Positions 48,822 to 60,898 of a stretch of 64,000 nt of DNA are shown here, in pieces. How positions within the stretch are numbered: position 1 is the stretch's first letter; the number at the start of each line of letters is the position of its first letter. The notes below the pieces were generated by a model that searched no databases, had not been told where the DNA came from, and was given only the letters and a program-made list of their open reading frames with translations. The translations under genes were made by a program, and so were the position numbers. Origin of the DNA: Orientallactaga sibirica (lineage: Eukaryota; Chordata; Mammalia; Rodentia; Dipodidae); contig JAEOAD010000026.1 in assembly GCA_036365145.1 (NCBI GenBank), positions 1,054,001-1,118,000 of the forward strand, read 5' to 3'.

Positions 48822-49640
48822 TTTTTTGGAGAGAGACACAGAGGGAGAGGAAGACAAATAGAGATGGGCGCGCCAGCAGCCTCTCAGCTGCTGCGAACGA
48901 AATCCATATGCGAGCGCCCCCTTGTGGTCAAGTGCAGCATTGCGCCCTTGCGTCACTTTGCATCTGGCTAAATGTGGGACCTGGAGATTGGAACCGCTGG
49001 AGATTGGAACCAGCGTTCTTAGGCTTAGCAGGCAGGCGCCTTAACCGCTAAGCCATCTCTCCAGCCCTTATCTATCTTTTTTTTTTTTTTTTTTTTTGCA
49101 AGGCAAGCACTTTATTGAGCTTTCTCCCCAGCCCCCACCTTATCTATCTTTTAAAAAATATTTTATTTATTTGAGAAAGAGACAGAGAGAGAGAAAGAGA
49201 ATGGTTGCACCCGGGCCTCTAGCCACTGCAAAGGACCTCCAGAAGATGCACCATCTTGTGCATCTGGCTTTAGGTAGGTACTGGGGAATCAAACCCAGGT
49301 CCTTGGGTTTTCCAGAGAAGCAACTTAACCACTGAGCAATCTCTCTAGTTTTGTTTATGCTTCTTCATGGTAGGATCTCACTCTAGCCCAGGCTGACCTG
49401 GAATTTTCCCTGTAGTCTCAGGGTGGCATCAAACACATAGCAATCCTCTCACCTAGGCCTCCCAAGTACTGGGACTAAAAGTGTACACAGCAGGGCTGGA
49501 GGGATGGCTTAGCTGCTAAGGCGTTTGCCTGCAAAGCCAAAGGACCCAGGTTCAATTCCCCAGAACCCACGTTAGCCAGATGCACAAGGGGGCACATGCA
49601 TCTGGAGTTCATTTGCAGTGGCTAGATGCCCTGGCGCTCC

Positions 49641-49677
<37 letters not shown>

Positions 49678-50034
49678 CCTCTTTTTCTGTCAAATAAATA
49701 AATAAAAATTAAAAGTATGTACACAACATGCCTGGCCCCATCTATCTTTTTTTTGAAAATTTATTTATTTGCAAGCAGAGAAAGGGGGGATGGGTGTGCC
49801 AGGGCCTCTTGCCACTGCAAATGAAGTCCAGATGCATTTGCTTTTCTGTGCATCTGGGTTTACATGAGTACTGGGGAATTGAACCCAAACCATCAGGCTT
49901 TGCAAGCAAGCATTTTTAACCACTGAGCTATTTCTCCAGCTCCTATTTATCTATCTTTAGGCCTTAGTCTAGGAGTGGAGCTGATTTTAAAATGTTGATT
50001 TAATTTTATTTTTTGTTGTGTGTGTATGCTACAG

Positions 50035-50065
<31 letters not shown>

Positions 50066-50124
50066 TTCCCTCTCTAGTCCCTCCCAGGGAGAATGTGGCA
50101 TCAGAATATATATGCATGTGTATG

Positions 50125-50155
<31 letters not shown>

Positions 50156-51160
50156 ATAGTCTCCACATATGTATGTATATACACACATGTGTATATATAT
50201 GTATATATGTATGTACGTTCATGTGTACAAGTATGGATGTGCACATTCCACAGGTCACATGTGGAGGTCAAAGGACAATCTCCAGTGTCAGTCATTGCCT
50301 TCCACCTTGTTTGAGGCAGGGTTTCTTGCACATCACTCTGTTCACCAAGCTAACTGAGCTGTGAGCATCCAGTCTATACCTCTCTCTCCCTGTGGGCATG
50401 CTGGAATTATAGACCCATGCTATAGTGACCAGATTTTAAAAATTATTTATTAATTTATTTGCAAGACAGATAGATAGAGTGAATGGGCATGCCAGGGCCT
50501 CTTGCCACTACAAACAAACTCCAGATGCATGCATCACTTTGGGCATCTGTCTTTATATGGGTACTGGAAAATTGAATGAGGCCATCAGGCTTTGCTAGCA
50601 AACGCTTTAACCACTGAGCCATTTCTCCAGCCCTATATAGTATCTATTTTTTTTTTTTTTTTTTTTTTTGAGGTAGGGTCTCACTCTAGCTCAGGCTGAC
50701 CTGGAATTCACTATGTAGTCTCAGGGTGGCCTCGAACTCACAGTGATCTTCCTACCTCTGCCTCCCAAGTGCTGGGATTAAAGGCGTGCAACACCATACC
50801 CGGCTTAGTGTCTATCTTTTAATTTTTTTTTAATTTTTATTTATTTATTTATTTGAGAAAGAGAGAGAGAGAATGGGCATGCCAGGGCCTCCAGCCACTA
50901 CAAACGAACTCCAGATGCATGCGCCCCATTGTGCATCTGGCTTACGTGGGTCCTGGAGAGTCAAACTGGGATCCTCCGGCTTTGCAGGCAAACACCTTAA
51001 CTGCTAAGCCATCTCTCCATCCCTTTTTTAAAAGTTTATTTTTATATTTATTTATTTGAGAGAGAATACTGTCCAGCTTCATGTGGGTGTTGGGGATCAG
51101 AACTCAGGTCCTTACAGCTGTGTGGCAAGAGCTTTATCCACTGAGCCACCTTCCCAGCCC
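48615..51160. mobile_element. Intergenic SINE cluster
   Basis: Antisense B1 48615-48765; antisense long-form DIP 48775-49067 with a long (TTTA)n head; ID-like scrap 49078-49135; antisense DIP 49150-49350; antisense B1 49355-49485; sense DIP 49492-49705; antisense DIP 49750-49942; B4-like element 50210-50430; antisense DIP 50435-50632; antisense B1 50648-50803; antisense DIP 50820-51023; short DIP/ID-like fragment 51035-51160. Confidence 0.8.
50033..50215. repeat. (CA)n and (GT)n tracts in inverted arrangement plus TATG-rich stretch
   Basis: (AC)n occupies about 50034-50063 and (GT)n about 50130-50156, separated by about 67 bases, so a single strand could pair the two arms. Alternating 'tatatgtatg' sequence continues to about 50215. 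Confidence 0.9.
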
Positions 51161-51539
51161 ATGAAGCTGCTTTTTAACTACTGTGACACACACACATGTG
51201 CAAAAGAAGATGAAAACCTTAGCGTCCCTACCAGACTCATAGCAAAACTGCCATGCTTGTGTCAGACGGCCATCTCATAGGCTCGTGAAACATGGGAATT
51301 GATTTCATGATTCATTAAGCTGTGCACTCAGCACCGAAGAGGCTAGTCTAATTTAATGGAATAAACAAGTGTATCCAGAAGTCACTGTCATAAAGAGACA
51401 TTAAGTCTGAACCGGGGTGTGTATGAGAAAGACAGACAGACAAGAGACAAACACCACGGACAGTGTGAGAGGAGTCAGCGTGGCAGAGCACACTGGCAGT
51501 CAGTCTGCTTGGATTTGAATCGTGCCTCCGCCACTGCCT

Positions 51540-51890
51540 TCGATAGTTTCTCGTCACGGAGACCAAACACCCGACAAGAAGTACCTTAAAGGAGGAAGGA
51601 TTGCTTTTGGATTTCAGCTTGAGAAGAGTTACAGCCCCTTGTGGTGAGGAAGGAATGGGGTAAAGGATGCTGGCAGGAGCGTGAGGCAGTTAATCACTTT
51701 GTGTCCACGGTTAGGAAGCAGAGAGCAGTAGGGACTTGGTGCAAAATGGAGTCCTGCCCCCAAAGACCCACTTCCTCCAGCAAGGCTGCACCTCTTAAAG
51801 GTTCCACAACCTTCAGGCTCCACCAGCCAGGAACCCAGGGTTCAAACACATGGGCCTCTGGGAGACGTTTCACATTTAAACCACGGCAGC
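51540..51890. mobile_element. URR1-like element, copy 4 of 5
   Basis: It contains 'gagaccaaacacccgacaag', 'cttcctccagcaaggctgc' and 'ctctgggagacgtttc', and ends 'atttaaaccacggcag'. It has the same layout as the copy at 14583, with more substitutions. Confidence 0.55.
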
Positions 51891-52314
51891 CTCTCCAGCA
51901 TTGGCCTGACACGTGCATGTCACCTGATCTGGCTTTTACGTGGTGCTGGGGAGCCACACTCAGGCCCTCATGCTTGTGCAGCAGTACTTTACCCACTGAG
52001 TCATCTCTCCAGTCCTGTCTTCGCTTCTTGTAGGCCTTTGTAAAATGGAGCTGCCTAAAAAATTTTTTTAGAGAGAGCAAGAGCGAGAGTGAGAGGGAAT
52101 TGGCGGCCCAGGGCCTCAGGCAGTGCAATCAAACTCCAGATGCGTGCGCCATCTAATGGCATGTGTGACCTTGTGCTTGCCTCACCTTTGTGTATCTGGC
52201 TTATGTGGGATCTGGAGAGAGATTTAACATGGGTTCTTAGGCTTCACAGGTAAGAATCTTAACTGCTAAGCCATTTCTCCAGCACCCCCAAAATTCTTTT
52301 ATTTATTTATTTGA

Positions 52315-52354
<40 letters not shown>

Positions 52355-52745
52355 AAGTATGAGTGCACCAGGATCTCTTGATGCTGTAAACAAACTCCAG
52401 ACGCACATGCCACTTTGGGCATCTGGATTTATGTAGATGGCTGGGGAATTGAACCCTGGGCCAGCAGGCTTTGCAAGCAAGTGTCTTTAATCGCCAAGCC
52501 ATCTGCCCAGTCTTACTTTTTATAAATTTTTTATTATTTATTATTTGAGAGAGACAGAGACAGAGAGGAAGAGGCAGAGAGAGAGAGAGAGAAAATGGGC
52601 CAGACGCGTGCGCCCCCTTGTGAGCAAGCGCAGCTTTGTGCTTTTGCATCACTTTTGCGTCTGGCTAACCCTGGGATCTGGAGCTCCAATGGGCGTTCTT
52701 AGGCTTGGCAGGCAGGCTCCTTAACCGCTAAGCTGTCTCTCCAGC
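51891..52745 (-). mobile_element. Run of antisense DIP copies
   Basis: Fragment 51891-52016, then DIP 52055-52285, DIP 52290-52515 with a (GT)n tail, and long-form DIP 52520-52745. Confidence 0.82.
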
Positions 52746-53234
52746 CCTTTTTGTTTTTTTTTAATGAGTGTTTTCCTGCCTGAAGTAAGCATTCCCAAGC
52801 CCCACTAGCCATTATTTTGCCTTCTGGAAGCTTTTAAAAGCCAAGCCCCATTCTCTCAGATCCATTCCCAGGATAGCAGCAAGCGGGGAGAGCTTCCAGT
52901 GACCCCGCTTGGCACAGATGTTTTGGGGGGGCTTGTTTTTGAGGCTTCCGAGAACGAGATTAGAATAGTACTTCCTCAGTACCTTCTAAGGAAGCTAGGA
53001 CAATTTCTCCCAAATCTGGCTACAGAACCCTTTGAGGGTGCTGATTTCCTGTGTGCTATGCTGGAGTGTACACAGCCAGCGCCACACACAAGACCACTAA
53101 TTGCTTCATTTGTTCTTCCATTTAGCCAAGGAGACAGCAGAACTTAGTCAGCCTCAGAAGGGAAAAGGACATGCTGGAGAGAAAGCCACAAGGAGGGAAT
53201 GACGATGCAGTTTCAATTTGGCTGGTCCACGTGT
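52746..53234. other. Unique sequence beyond the putative NRSN1 3' end
   Basis: No repeat and no coding exon is recognised. The 82-codon frame at 52899-53147 has no family resemblance. Confidence 0.4.
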
Positions 53235-53240
53235 TTTATT
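53235..53240 (-). promoter_or_regulatory. NRSN1: Candidate NRSN1 polyadenylation signal
   Basis: 'tttatt' on the + strand reads AATAAA on the gene strand and lies outside SINE tails, about 1.65 kb after the stop codon. A run of about 36 A residues (gene strand) sits just upstream at 53260-53296. No strong GT-rich downstream element is evident, so this is a candidate only. Confidence 0.35.
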
Positions 53241-53256
53241 TATCCAGTGAAAGAAG

Positions 53257-53299
<43 letters not shown>

Positions 53300-53578
53300 A
53301 AAAGAGAGACAAAATCCTAAGGTGGCACAAATTCTGAGAGAATGCCACGGTCACACCGTGTATGTTCCTCAGTCAAATCTGCAGATTCAGTAAAAGCACG
53401 AGGGATGAGAAGGGCATCTTGTTGGCACGAAACCCAAGGTTTCATCTCCATTTCCATCTACCCAGGTTACCATCCTTCCCGAGCATGGCTCACTCTGGTC
53501 TATAAAAACAGGGCAACACTGCATTAACTGGAAGGGTTAGGGTAGTTAAGGCTGTGTAAAGCCTGCAGAATCAATGAC

Positions 53579-53617
<39 letters not shown>

Positions 53618-54883
53618 TTTTAGTTTTTCGAGATAAGGTCTCACTCTGGCTCAGGCTGACCTGGAATTCACTATGTAGTCCCAGGGTGGCCTTGAACTCT
53701 CAGCGATCCTCCTACCTTTGCCTCCCAAGTGCTGGGATTAAAGACGTGTGCCATCACGCCCGGCCCAGAATCAATGACTTTTTAAGAGTCCAATTGTGAA
53801 AAAAAAAAAAAAAAAAATCTCAACACAAGGCCATCTGAAACACCTTTGGGGGGACTCAGTGACGCATGACTGAAAAAAAAAAAATCTCCACTTACCAGAA
53901 CAAGGGCGTTCTTACCACCTTGTTCTACAGATGGGAAAACGGAGGCACGGGGAACAAATTGTGGCAGTAAAGTTACATGGCAGCGTTGGTAGTAAGAACT
54001 CAGACTTCTTGGCCTCTAACTTAGTATTTTCACATACTTCATAAAGATAGGGTCCTAATATTACTGTTTTTATTGTATCAAGAGTCTAAAGTCGGCAATT
54101 GTTACCTTTTTAAGTGAAATTTAAATTAAAATATATGTTATTTTTGTTTTGGGGTTTTTTTTTTTTTTTCTTTTCTTTTCTAGGTAGAGTCTCACTCTAG
54201 CACAGGGTGACCTAGAATTCAGTCTCAGGCTGGCCTCAAACTCACATGGATCCCACTTCATCTCCCGAGTGCTAGGGTTAAAAGCGTGCGATCATCATCA
54301 CACCCAGCCTAAACTAAAATCTCGAGCAGAGAAAGATGTATGTGGAACGCTGATACCTTTGCGTCCGATCTCGGGAATCTGATGTTAAGATAAAAGCTGA
54401 AAGACCAACGATCGCCTGAAAATCGGGGTCATGGGCCTTTCTGTGGGTGCACAATGATACCTTAGGGGCACAGAGACCGGCACGGGGGACAGCACCACAG
54501 ACAGGATTAGGAAAACTAGTGTTAGACAATGAAGTGGGCCCACAAGGACCTCTGGTAGGTTTCGTCTAAACTGCTCAGTGCTTCCACATAACACAGAAAA
54601 ATGAACACAAAGTCACAAGATCTGAAAAGGGGGGAGCTCCAGAGAGGCCCAGCCAACCCCGTCTACAGCATCTGATGCCAGTGCACAGGTTGGCAAGAGG
54701 CACCCACAGTCACCTGAACCGAGCCAACCTGAGCTCCTGTGTGACACTGCCCTTGGCCAAACATGGCTGTGGGCATGCCTAACTGTCCAAATCCTTGTTG
54801 CCTCAGAAACTGGCTAATGTCTCTTTTTTTTTTTAAAGCATGTGTGTGAGTCGGAGTGGAGACAGTTGGAGGTGGGGAAGATT
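53241..54883 (-). other. NRSN1: Probable NRSN1 3' UTR
   Basis: This region follows the stop codon on the same strand and is partly unique. It is interrupted by B1 copies at 53578-53766 (target duplication 'agaatcaatgactt' on both sides) and 54150-54310. A MIR-like piece is at about 53915-54020 ('acagatgggaaaacggaggc'). The extent depends on the candidate AATAAA at 53235. Confidence 0.45.
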
Positions 54884-55282
54884 TCAGGTGGCCGACAGAG
54901 GCTGGACATTTTGAACCCTGGAGAGAGTGACTGGAATCTTGGTTTCCCCTGGGCCCGGAGCTTTCGTGACAGGCTGCGTGTGGGATTTGATGTCTGCAAT
55001 TCTCTCCTTGAACCTCTGCTGAAGGAATCTCTCTTCTTTGGAGTAGCTCTTTGCAAGCACGGACATCAGTAGGCACCCTGCCATCGACGTGCCCCCGATG
55101 CAGAAGAGCACGGCACCCGCCAGCTGGCACGAGTCGAGGGCTCTGTTGAAGCGCACCGCTTGCTTGTCGACCACCACAAAATCGGCTTCGCCAAAGGCTT
55201 CGATTTTGGGGGGCACGAGAAAGCCCACCGCCAGAACAGCTAACCCCAGGACCACGAAGACAGTACCTGAGATGAGTCCCAC
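54884..55282 (-). CDS. NRSN1: NRSN1 second coding exon (residues 64-195)
   Basis: On the minus strand the acceptor 'cttgcctctag' precedes GTGGGACTCATC; 132 codons follow to the stop at 54884-54886. Together with 59154-58966 this gives 195 aa, the length I recall for neurensin-1, a neuron-enriched two-pass membrane protein of vesicles implicated in transport and neurite growth. Residues 64-87 (VGLISGTVFVVLGLAVLAVG, then FLVP) form the first membrane segment. Residues 88-115 are the loop (PKIEAFGEADFVVVDK). Residues 116-140 (QLAGAVLFCIGGTSMAGCLL) form the second. The C-terminal tail has KSYSKEERFLQQRFKERIAD, a likely short amphipathic or coiled stretch, and ends SRVQNVQPLSAT. The loop part KQAVRFNRALDSCQ is the least like the human protein. 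The frame stays open beyond the acceptor upstream, but that part is intron. Confidence 0.96.
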   Translation of the reverse strand: MGLISGTVFVVLGLAVLAVGFLVPPKIEAFGEADFVVVDKQAVRFNRALDSCQLAGAVLFCIGGTSMAGCLLMSVLAKSYSKEERFLQQRFKERIADIKSHTQPVTKAPGPGETKIPVTLSRVQNVQPLSAT

Positions 55283-58155
55283 CTAGAGGCAAGGACAGAA
55301 GCAGGGGACAGTAAGGAAGTGGGACCTCCCACGATCCCATCAGTTTGTTTCTTGAAAGGACAGGGTTGGGGTAGCGCACGCTTTTGATCCCAGCACTCGG
55401 GAGGCAGAGGTAGGAGGATCGCTGTGAGTTCGAGGCCACCCTGAGACTACATAGTGAGTTCCAGGTCAGCCTGGACTAGAGCAAGAACCTACTAGAAGAA
55501 AAAAAAAAAAAAAAAAAAAAAGAAAGAAAAAGAAAAAGACAAGATTTTCCCGTTTCTCCCAAATCTGCATGAAGAAAAAAGATTTGATTTTCCTTTTTTG
55601 TTTGTTTGGTTGCTTGTTTTTTTTTTTCAAGATAGGGTTTCGCTCTAGGCCAGACTGACCTGGAATTCACTATGTAGTCTCAGGGTGGCCTCGAACTCAA
55701 GGTGATTCTCCTACCTCTGCCTCTCGAGTGCTCAGATTAAAGGTATGGGCCACCACGCCTGGCAAGATTTAATTTTCTAGCTAACACAGAAGTGTGGCTT
55801 GAATGTGAAATGTCCCCACAGGTCCCCAGCTGGTGGCTTTCTTTCTGCTCTGGCCACTGTAGGGGAATGCCCTCCACCTTCCACCACAGGTGAGCACATG
55901 GGGAGACACACCACACCACACTATACACAATAAGTGCATGAGTGGTCACACACACACAACATCTCTCACACACAGGCAAAAAAAAAAAAAATAGCTAAAA
56001 AGGAATAAAATGGCAAATGATAGCATCTACCTTATGCAGTTGTAAAGATTAAATACAACTGCGTATGGAAGCACGCAACCTTGCATTTTGCTAAGTAATA
56101 AACTGCAATCGGTAGCTCTTATTTATCATTATTTGGAAACTCCTTGTAAAATTGTTATGCTATTTTGGCTGACTGTATTTAAAAAATTGCTCCGTATTAG
56201 AAATGAAGAACAGTTAGGGGACTGGCAAGATGGCTCAGCAGTTAAAGTGCTTGCTTGCAAGGACTGACAGCCTGGGTTCCATTCCCAGTACCCACATAAA
56301 TCCAGATGCACAAAGTGACACATGTGTCCAGACTCTGTTTGCAGCTGCAGGAGGCCCTGTTGCATCCATACTTTTCTCTCTCTATCTCTTTGCAAATTCA
56401 TAAATAAATAAATATAAAAACTGGGAGTGGTGGCCCACACCTTTAGTCCCAGCACGAGAGAGGCTAGCACCTTTAACTGCTGAGCCATCTCTCCAGTCCC
56501 CTTGCTACTATTTTTTTTATTTTAATAGCAACAAGGTTTTTGCCACCATATATGGACAAATTTCCTCGAATAAAATACTGTGAAGAAACCGAAAAACAAA
56601 AATGCCGAAACGACACTTCTTTAAAACAGAGAAACTATTCCACAGAAGATTTAAGTATTGCAGGGAAAAAAAAATTGGGTTGTAAACTATACCATTTTAG
56701 ATTGCTGTCTACATTTTTTTTTCTTAAAATAGTGGTAAGTAAATTCGCTTCCAGAGACTAACCATTATTTATAACTCCATAAATGACTCACAGGAAAATT
56801 CAGAATGCACAAACCAAATTAACTTAAATATCCATGGTGACTTGTTTCCTATGTCACCGAATTATATCCCTCCTCAAAAACCTGGTTCCAGGGCTCAGAG
56901 ACTGGGCAGGAAGAACACACCCGTCCTAGTTTCTCAGCTTTCTCTTTGTCCTGTTTGGCCACAGCTGGCCTGCTCAGTACGCGCCCATGCACCTGCTCGC
57001 GTGCGTGTTCCTGTCGCGTGTTCATATGCGCAGCAGAACAAGGAGCCAGGGGACGGATTCTGAGTGCTGTCTGAGCACCACGAGATGAAATCCACTTTTT
57101 GCACTATGACTCCAGAGCTAAACAGCAACCCATGCTTTACAGATGAAGGCCCTTCTGCTTGCTTTCAGAACCTGACAGTGGTTGGCCGGTGGGGTGGGGG
57201 GAGGGAGGAGGGAGCCTTCTGTCTGAAATATTTCCATTACAGGGTCATAGACAACTGGCCTCAAGGATTCTGAGGCTACCATCAACGCACGTCTCACGAG
57301 GACCTCCGAGAGGTGCGCCCTCAGAGGGACTCTGAACTGTTAGAACATAGATGCAGTCACTTTAAGAGGTCCCTGCTGCCTGGGCTACAAAAATAAAAAA
57401 ATAAATAAAACACAAACCTTGGGGCTGGGTATGGTGGCGCACAGCTGAGGTAGGAGGAGGATCACTGTGAGTTCGAGGCCAACCTGAGACTAACTCCAGG
57501 TCATCCTGGGCTAGAGTGAGACCCTACCTCAGAAAACCAAAAAACAGTTAGCCAGATGTGGTGGTGCACACGCTTTTAATCCCAGCACTTGGGAGGCAGA
57601 GGTAGGAGGATTACCATGAGTTCAAGGCCACCCTGAGAATACATACTGAATTCCAGGTCAGCCTGAGCTAGAGTGAGACCCTACCTCAAAAAACCAAAAC
57701 AAAAAAACAAAAAACAAAAAACCAAAAAAACCCTTGGAATTATAACTCCATTCTCCTGTCAACTTCCCTGCCCCAAGCCCCCGCCCCTGGGTGAGCGGGA
57801 CAGAGCAGCTCCCCCCTCCCCCAGAGACCGCCCACCCCGTCCTCCGTTGCTCCAGGGACTTCTCCCACACAGCCTGTGTCCAGACACACCCCTCCCCCCA
57901 GCAGAAACTCGTAGAAAAGGACACTTGATTCACTCCTCCGGCTTCTGACCCCACTGCGTTTCTTGTGCATGCTGCTGCAGGCTCCGCTCGTGAACCTCCA
58001 AATGTAAAAGGGCATTGCATCTGAACGCCTCTCACTGAACCAGCCTGCCCCCCCTTTTAAATTGTCTCTCAAACCCGTTAAGACAGCAGGAGAGAGTTTG
58101 TGGTAATAGGCATAGAGTAATGGAAGAATCAAGGGGGGGGTGCCCTTTCTGGAAG

Positions 58156-58194
<39 letters not shown>

Positions 58195-58965
58195 GGGGAG
58201 GGAGGGGGAGCGTGTTGGAATTCTAGAAGGAATTTAAGGTTCCAGCGTCGTTCCATTTGACATGACACAGTCCTAGGTCTAAGGGGGGAAAGCTCTGTTA
58301 CATGGAGTCAATAAAAACCATGGCAACTCAGGCTTCATTGCAGGTCTACGAGCACAGCAGCTCTGTTGAAGGCCATGTTGGGGGGCCTGGAATGCTGCTA
58401 GGGAGGACCCTAACTCCAGCCTCCGCTCTGGCCCAGCAGACCATCTTTAGGCACTGGGGATGGGGAGAGAGAAACACCTCGCTGGGTGGTGACAAACTCC
58501 CAGAGCAACAAGGCCAGTGGTTTGACTTCTGATGCTGCCTTGGCTGGACAGAGCACGGGTGTGAACTTTGTCCCCTCTGTGCACGAGAGGGTTTGCTAGG
58601 CTTCCAGAAAGCCACAAAGTGCTCTTATTTTGACTAACATCCCTTCCTTGTTTCCCAGTGAGTGAGAATGTAGTCTGTGCCAAGGCCACGGGCAGAGCCA
58701 GCAGCCCAGCTGTTCAGGCAGAAGAGGCGGTCATGGCTGACCCAGCCAGGCAGGGGACGCAGCCAGTGGGGGAGAAGGCAGACCACAGAGACACGAGCGG
58801 GAGCCATCTGCGGTGGAGGTTGTTTGAACTCATGGAGTTCAAGGTCACGAATCACGAGCTGAAGTGCCTCTTGTTACACAGAGCTCCCAACAAGTTTAAG
58901 TCAACGGTCTTTCGTACCAACAATTCTGGGGTCTTTTGCCAGTTACACACGTGCTCTTCCCTTAC
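55283..58965 (-). other. NRSN1: NRSN1 intron between the two coding exons
   Basis: A 3.7-kb GT-AG intron. Contents: sense B1 55363-55525 with a long A-tail; antisense B1 55614-55765; sense DIP 56216-56420; a B1/DIP chimera 56422-56500; unique 56501-57420; sense B1 fragments 57424-57540 and 57550-57735; unique 57736-58965 with (GT)n at 58158-58193. Open frames on both strands at 57658-58855 have no family resemblance and no exon borders. Confidence 0.85.
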
Positions 58966-59154
58966 CTTCCAGAACACGGAGCTCCACCTGTTGGGAGATT
59001 TCTGGATCTGGAAGTCATCTCCGTGCTCCCAGATGGAGGCGGTGCAGTCCTCATAAAACTGGTGCAGGTAGGAGCGCACTCCGTAGCGCTGGTACCCGCC
59101 CTCGCTGGCGGCCTGGCTTTGTTTGGACCCACAGATGTGGCTGCCAGAAGCCAT
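58966..59154 (-). CDS. NRSN1: NRSN1 first coding exon (residues 1-63)
   Basis: The gene-strand start ATG is at 59154-59152 in a strong context (gggaagATGG). Translation begins MASGSHICGSKQSQAASEGG and includes YQRYGVRSYLHQFYEDCTAS and SPNRWSSVFWK, near-identical to human neurensin-1 from memory. An acceptor 'ctgtcattgcag' lies 8 bases upstream (exon edge 59162), so earlier exons must be noncoding. The in-frame ATG nine codons further up (59181) lies inside the intron and is not the start. The donor 'gtaagg' follows Lys63 at 58965. This cytoplasmic N-terminal part precedes the two membrane segments in the next exon. The neighbour DCDC2 is convergent, about 18.9 kb between stop codons. Confidence 0.96.
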
Positions 59155-59162
59155 CTTCCCGG

Positions 59163-60003
59163 CTGCAATGACAGCATCCATGAGGACAGGCCCATGAGTG
59201 CCAGCCTCCGGACCAGAAAATGTATTAAAGGCACAAACCAGGCCGAGTCACGTCAGCAGCTTATTTAAACCATTCTCTTTCCCTAAAAGACAAGACATTA
59301 AAACAAAAAACAAAAACAAAAAAAAAAAAAAAGAGGGACTGGAGAGATGGATTAGCAGTTAAGACATTTGCCTGCAAAGTCAAAGGATCCCGGTTCGACT
59401 CTCCAGGACCCACATAAGCCAGATGCACAAAGGGGCGCATGCGTCTGGAGTTCGTTTGCAGTGGCTAGAGGTCCTGGTGCACCCATTCTCTCTTTCTGCC
59501 TCTTTCTCTCTCTCAAATAAATAAATAAAATATATTTGGTTTAAAAAGAAAGAAAGACAGAAAAAAGAAAGAAAGAAAGAAAGAAAGAAAGAAATGAGAG
59601 CTTAAAGAGAGAGCCAAAGGATCCCAGGAGGGAGGCAGGCAGTGGGAGGGATTTGGGAAAGAAAGACAGGAGGGAGGAAAGAAAGAAAGGGAAAAAACCT
59701 AAAGCTGAGCATGGAGGCGCACATCTTTAATCCCAGCTCTCGGGAGGCAGAGGTAGGAGGATGGGCTGTGAGTTCGAGGCCACCCTGAGGCTACATAGTG
59801 ACTTCCAGGTCAGCCTGGACTAGAGTGAGACCCCCCCAAACCTTGAAAACCAACAAAAAAGGGGGCTGGAGAAATGGTTTAGTGGTTAAGGCATTTGCCT
59901 GTGAAGCCAGATTCCATTCCCCAGGATCCACGTAAGCCAGATGCACAAGGGACACATGCATCTGGAGTTTGTTTGCAGTGGCTGGAGGCCCTGGCCTGCC
60001 CAT

Positions 60004-60037
<34 letters not shown>

Positions 60038-60722
60038 CTTGCAAATAAATAAAAAAAATTAAAAGGTAACATTAAAAAAAAACCCTAATACTCAGTGACT
60101 AAAGTGGATTTTCCACAAATAAAACGCAACATGACAATTTAGGTCACCTGAACTATGCAGAAATATAAGCAGGGGCCACAGGAGAAATGGCAACAAGAAG
60201 CTGAGCTGTTCCTCACTGTGACAACAAACGACAAACCACTCAGCTCAGAAATCAGCAGTTTTGACACTTGCATGATACAGACGTAGGCAGGCACTTAGAT
60301 CTAAACATCTTCCTCTCACACGCTCTGTGAGTGTTGGGACGCACAGGACGTATTAGAAAGCTGCTGAACAAGTGCGACCTTATGCGTTAGCAGTCGCAAG
60401 TGGCAGGAACAATAATTCACACCCACGCATTCCAGCTCCCTACACTTCAATGACCATTTGTGGAGGTAGCTGTCTACGTGACTGGTCAGAGTGTCATGGA
60501 GAGCAAATCCACCCAACCATTTTATTATTTTTCTGCAAAGTGTCGGGGGCAATTAATACTTAAGAGAATTGTTAAATGGGACTATGTCATGGGTGGACAG
60601 CCCTGGTCTCTACCTATAGTAGATGGAAATTCAAACTTGATTTGATCTAATTGATACCTTGGAGAAAGAAGCTGTTCATAAGGACTAGGTTAATAACTTA
60701 TGTTTTTAAAAAAGAAGCAAGG
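59163..60722. mobile_element. NRSN1 5' intron region: SINEs and GAAA repeat
   Basis: Sense DIP 59336-59540; (GAAA)n 59545-59595; sense B1 59705-59860; sense DIP 59863-60065; unique 60066-60722. No noncoding NRSN1 exon or promoter could be recognised, and no CpG-rich island is present. Confidence 0.75.
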
Positions 60723-60856
60723 GCCGGGTGTGGTGGCGCACACCTTTAATCCCAGCACTCGGGAGGCAGAGGTAGGAGGATCGCCATGAGTTCGAGGCCA
60801 CCCTGAGAATACATAGTGAATTCCAGGTCAGCCTGGGCTAGAGTGAGACCCTACCT

Positions 60857-60898
<42 letters not shown>

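Noticed and set aside
54663..55439. A 258-codon minus-strand frame overlapping NRSN1
   Set aside because: It is in a different phase from the 195-aa neurensin frame and begins in an antisense-read B1; it is a shadow.
57658..58855. Several overlapping open frames in the NRSN1 intron
   Set aside because: Open on both strands with no family resemblance or exon borders; GC-rich unique intron explains them.
59155..59181. Upstream in-frame ATG of NRSN1 (MDAVIAAGK)
   Set aside because: It lies upstream of the acceptor AG at 59163-59164, in the intron; the ATG at 59154 has the strong context and the conserved N-terminus.
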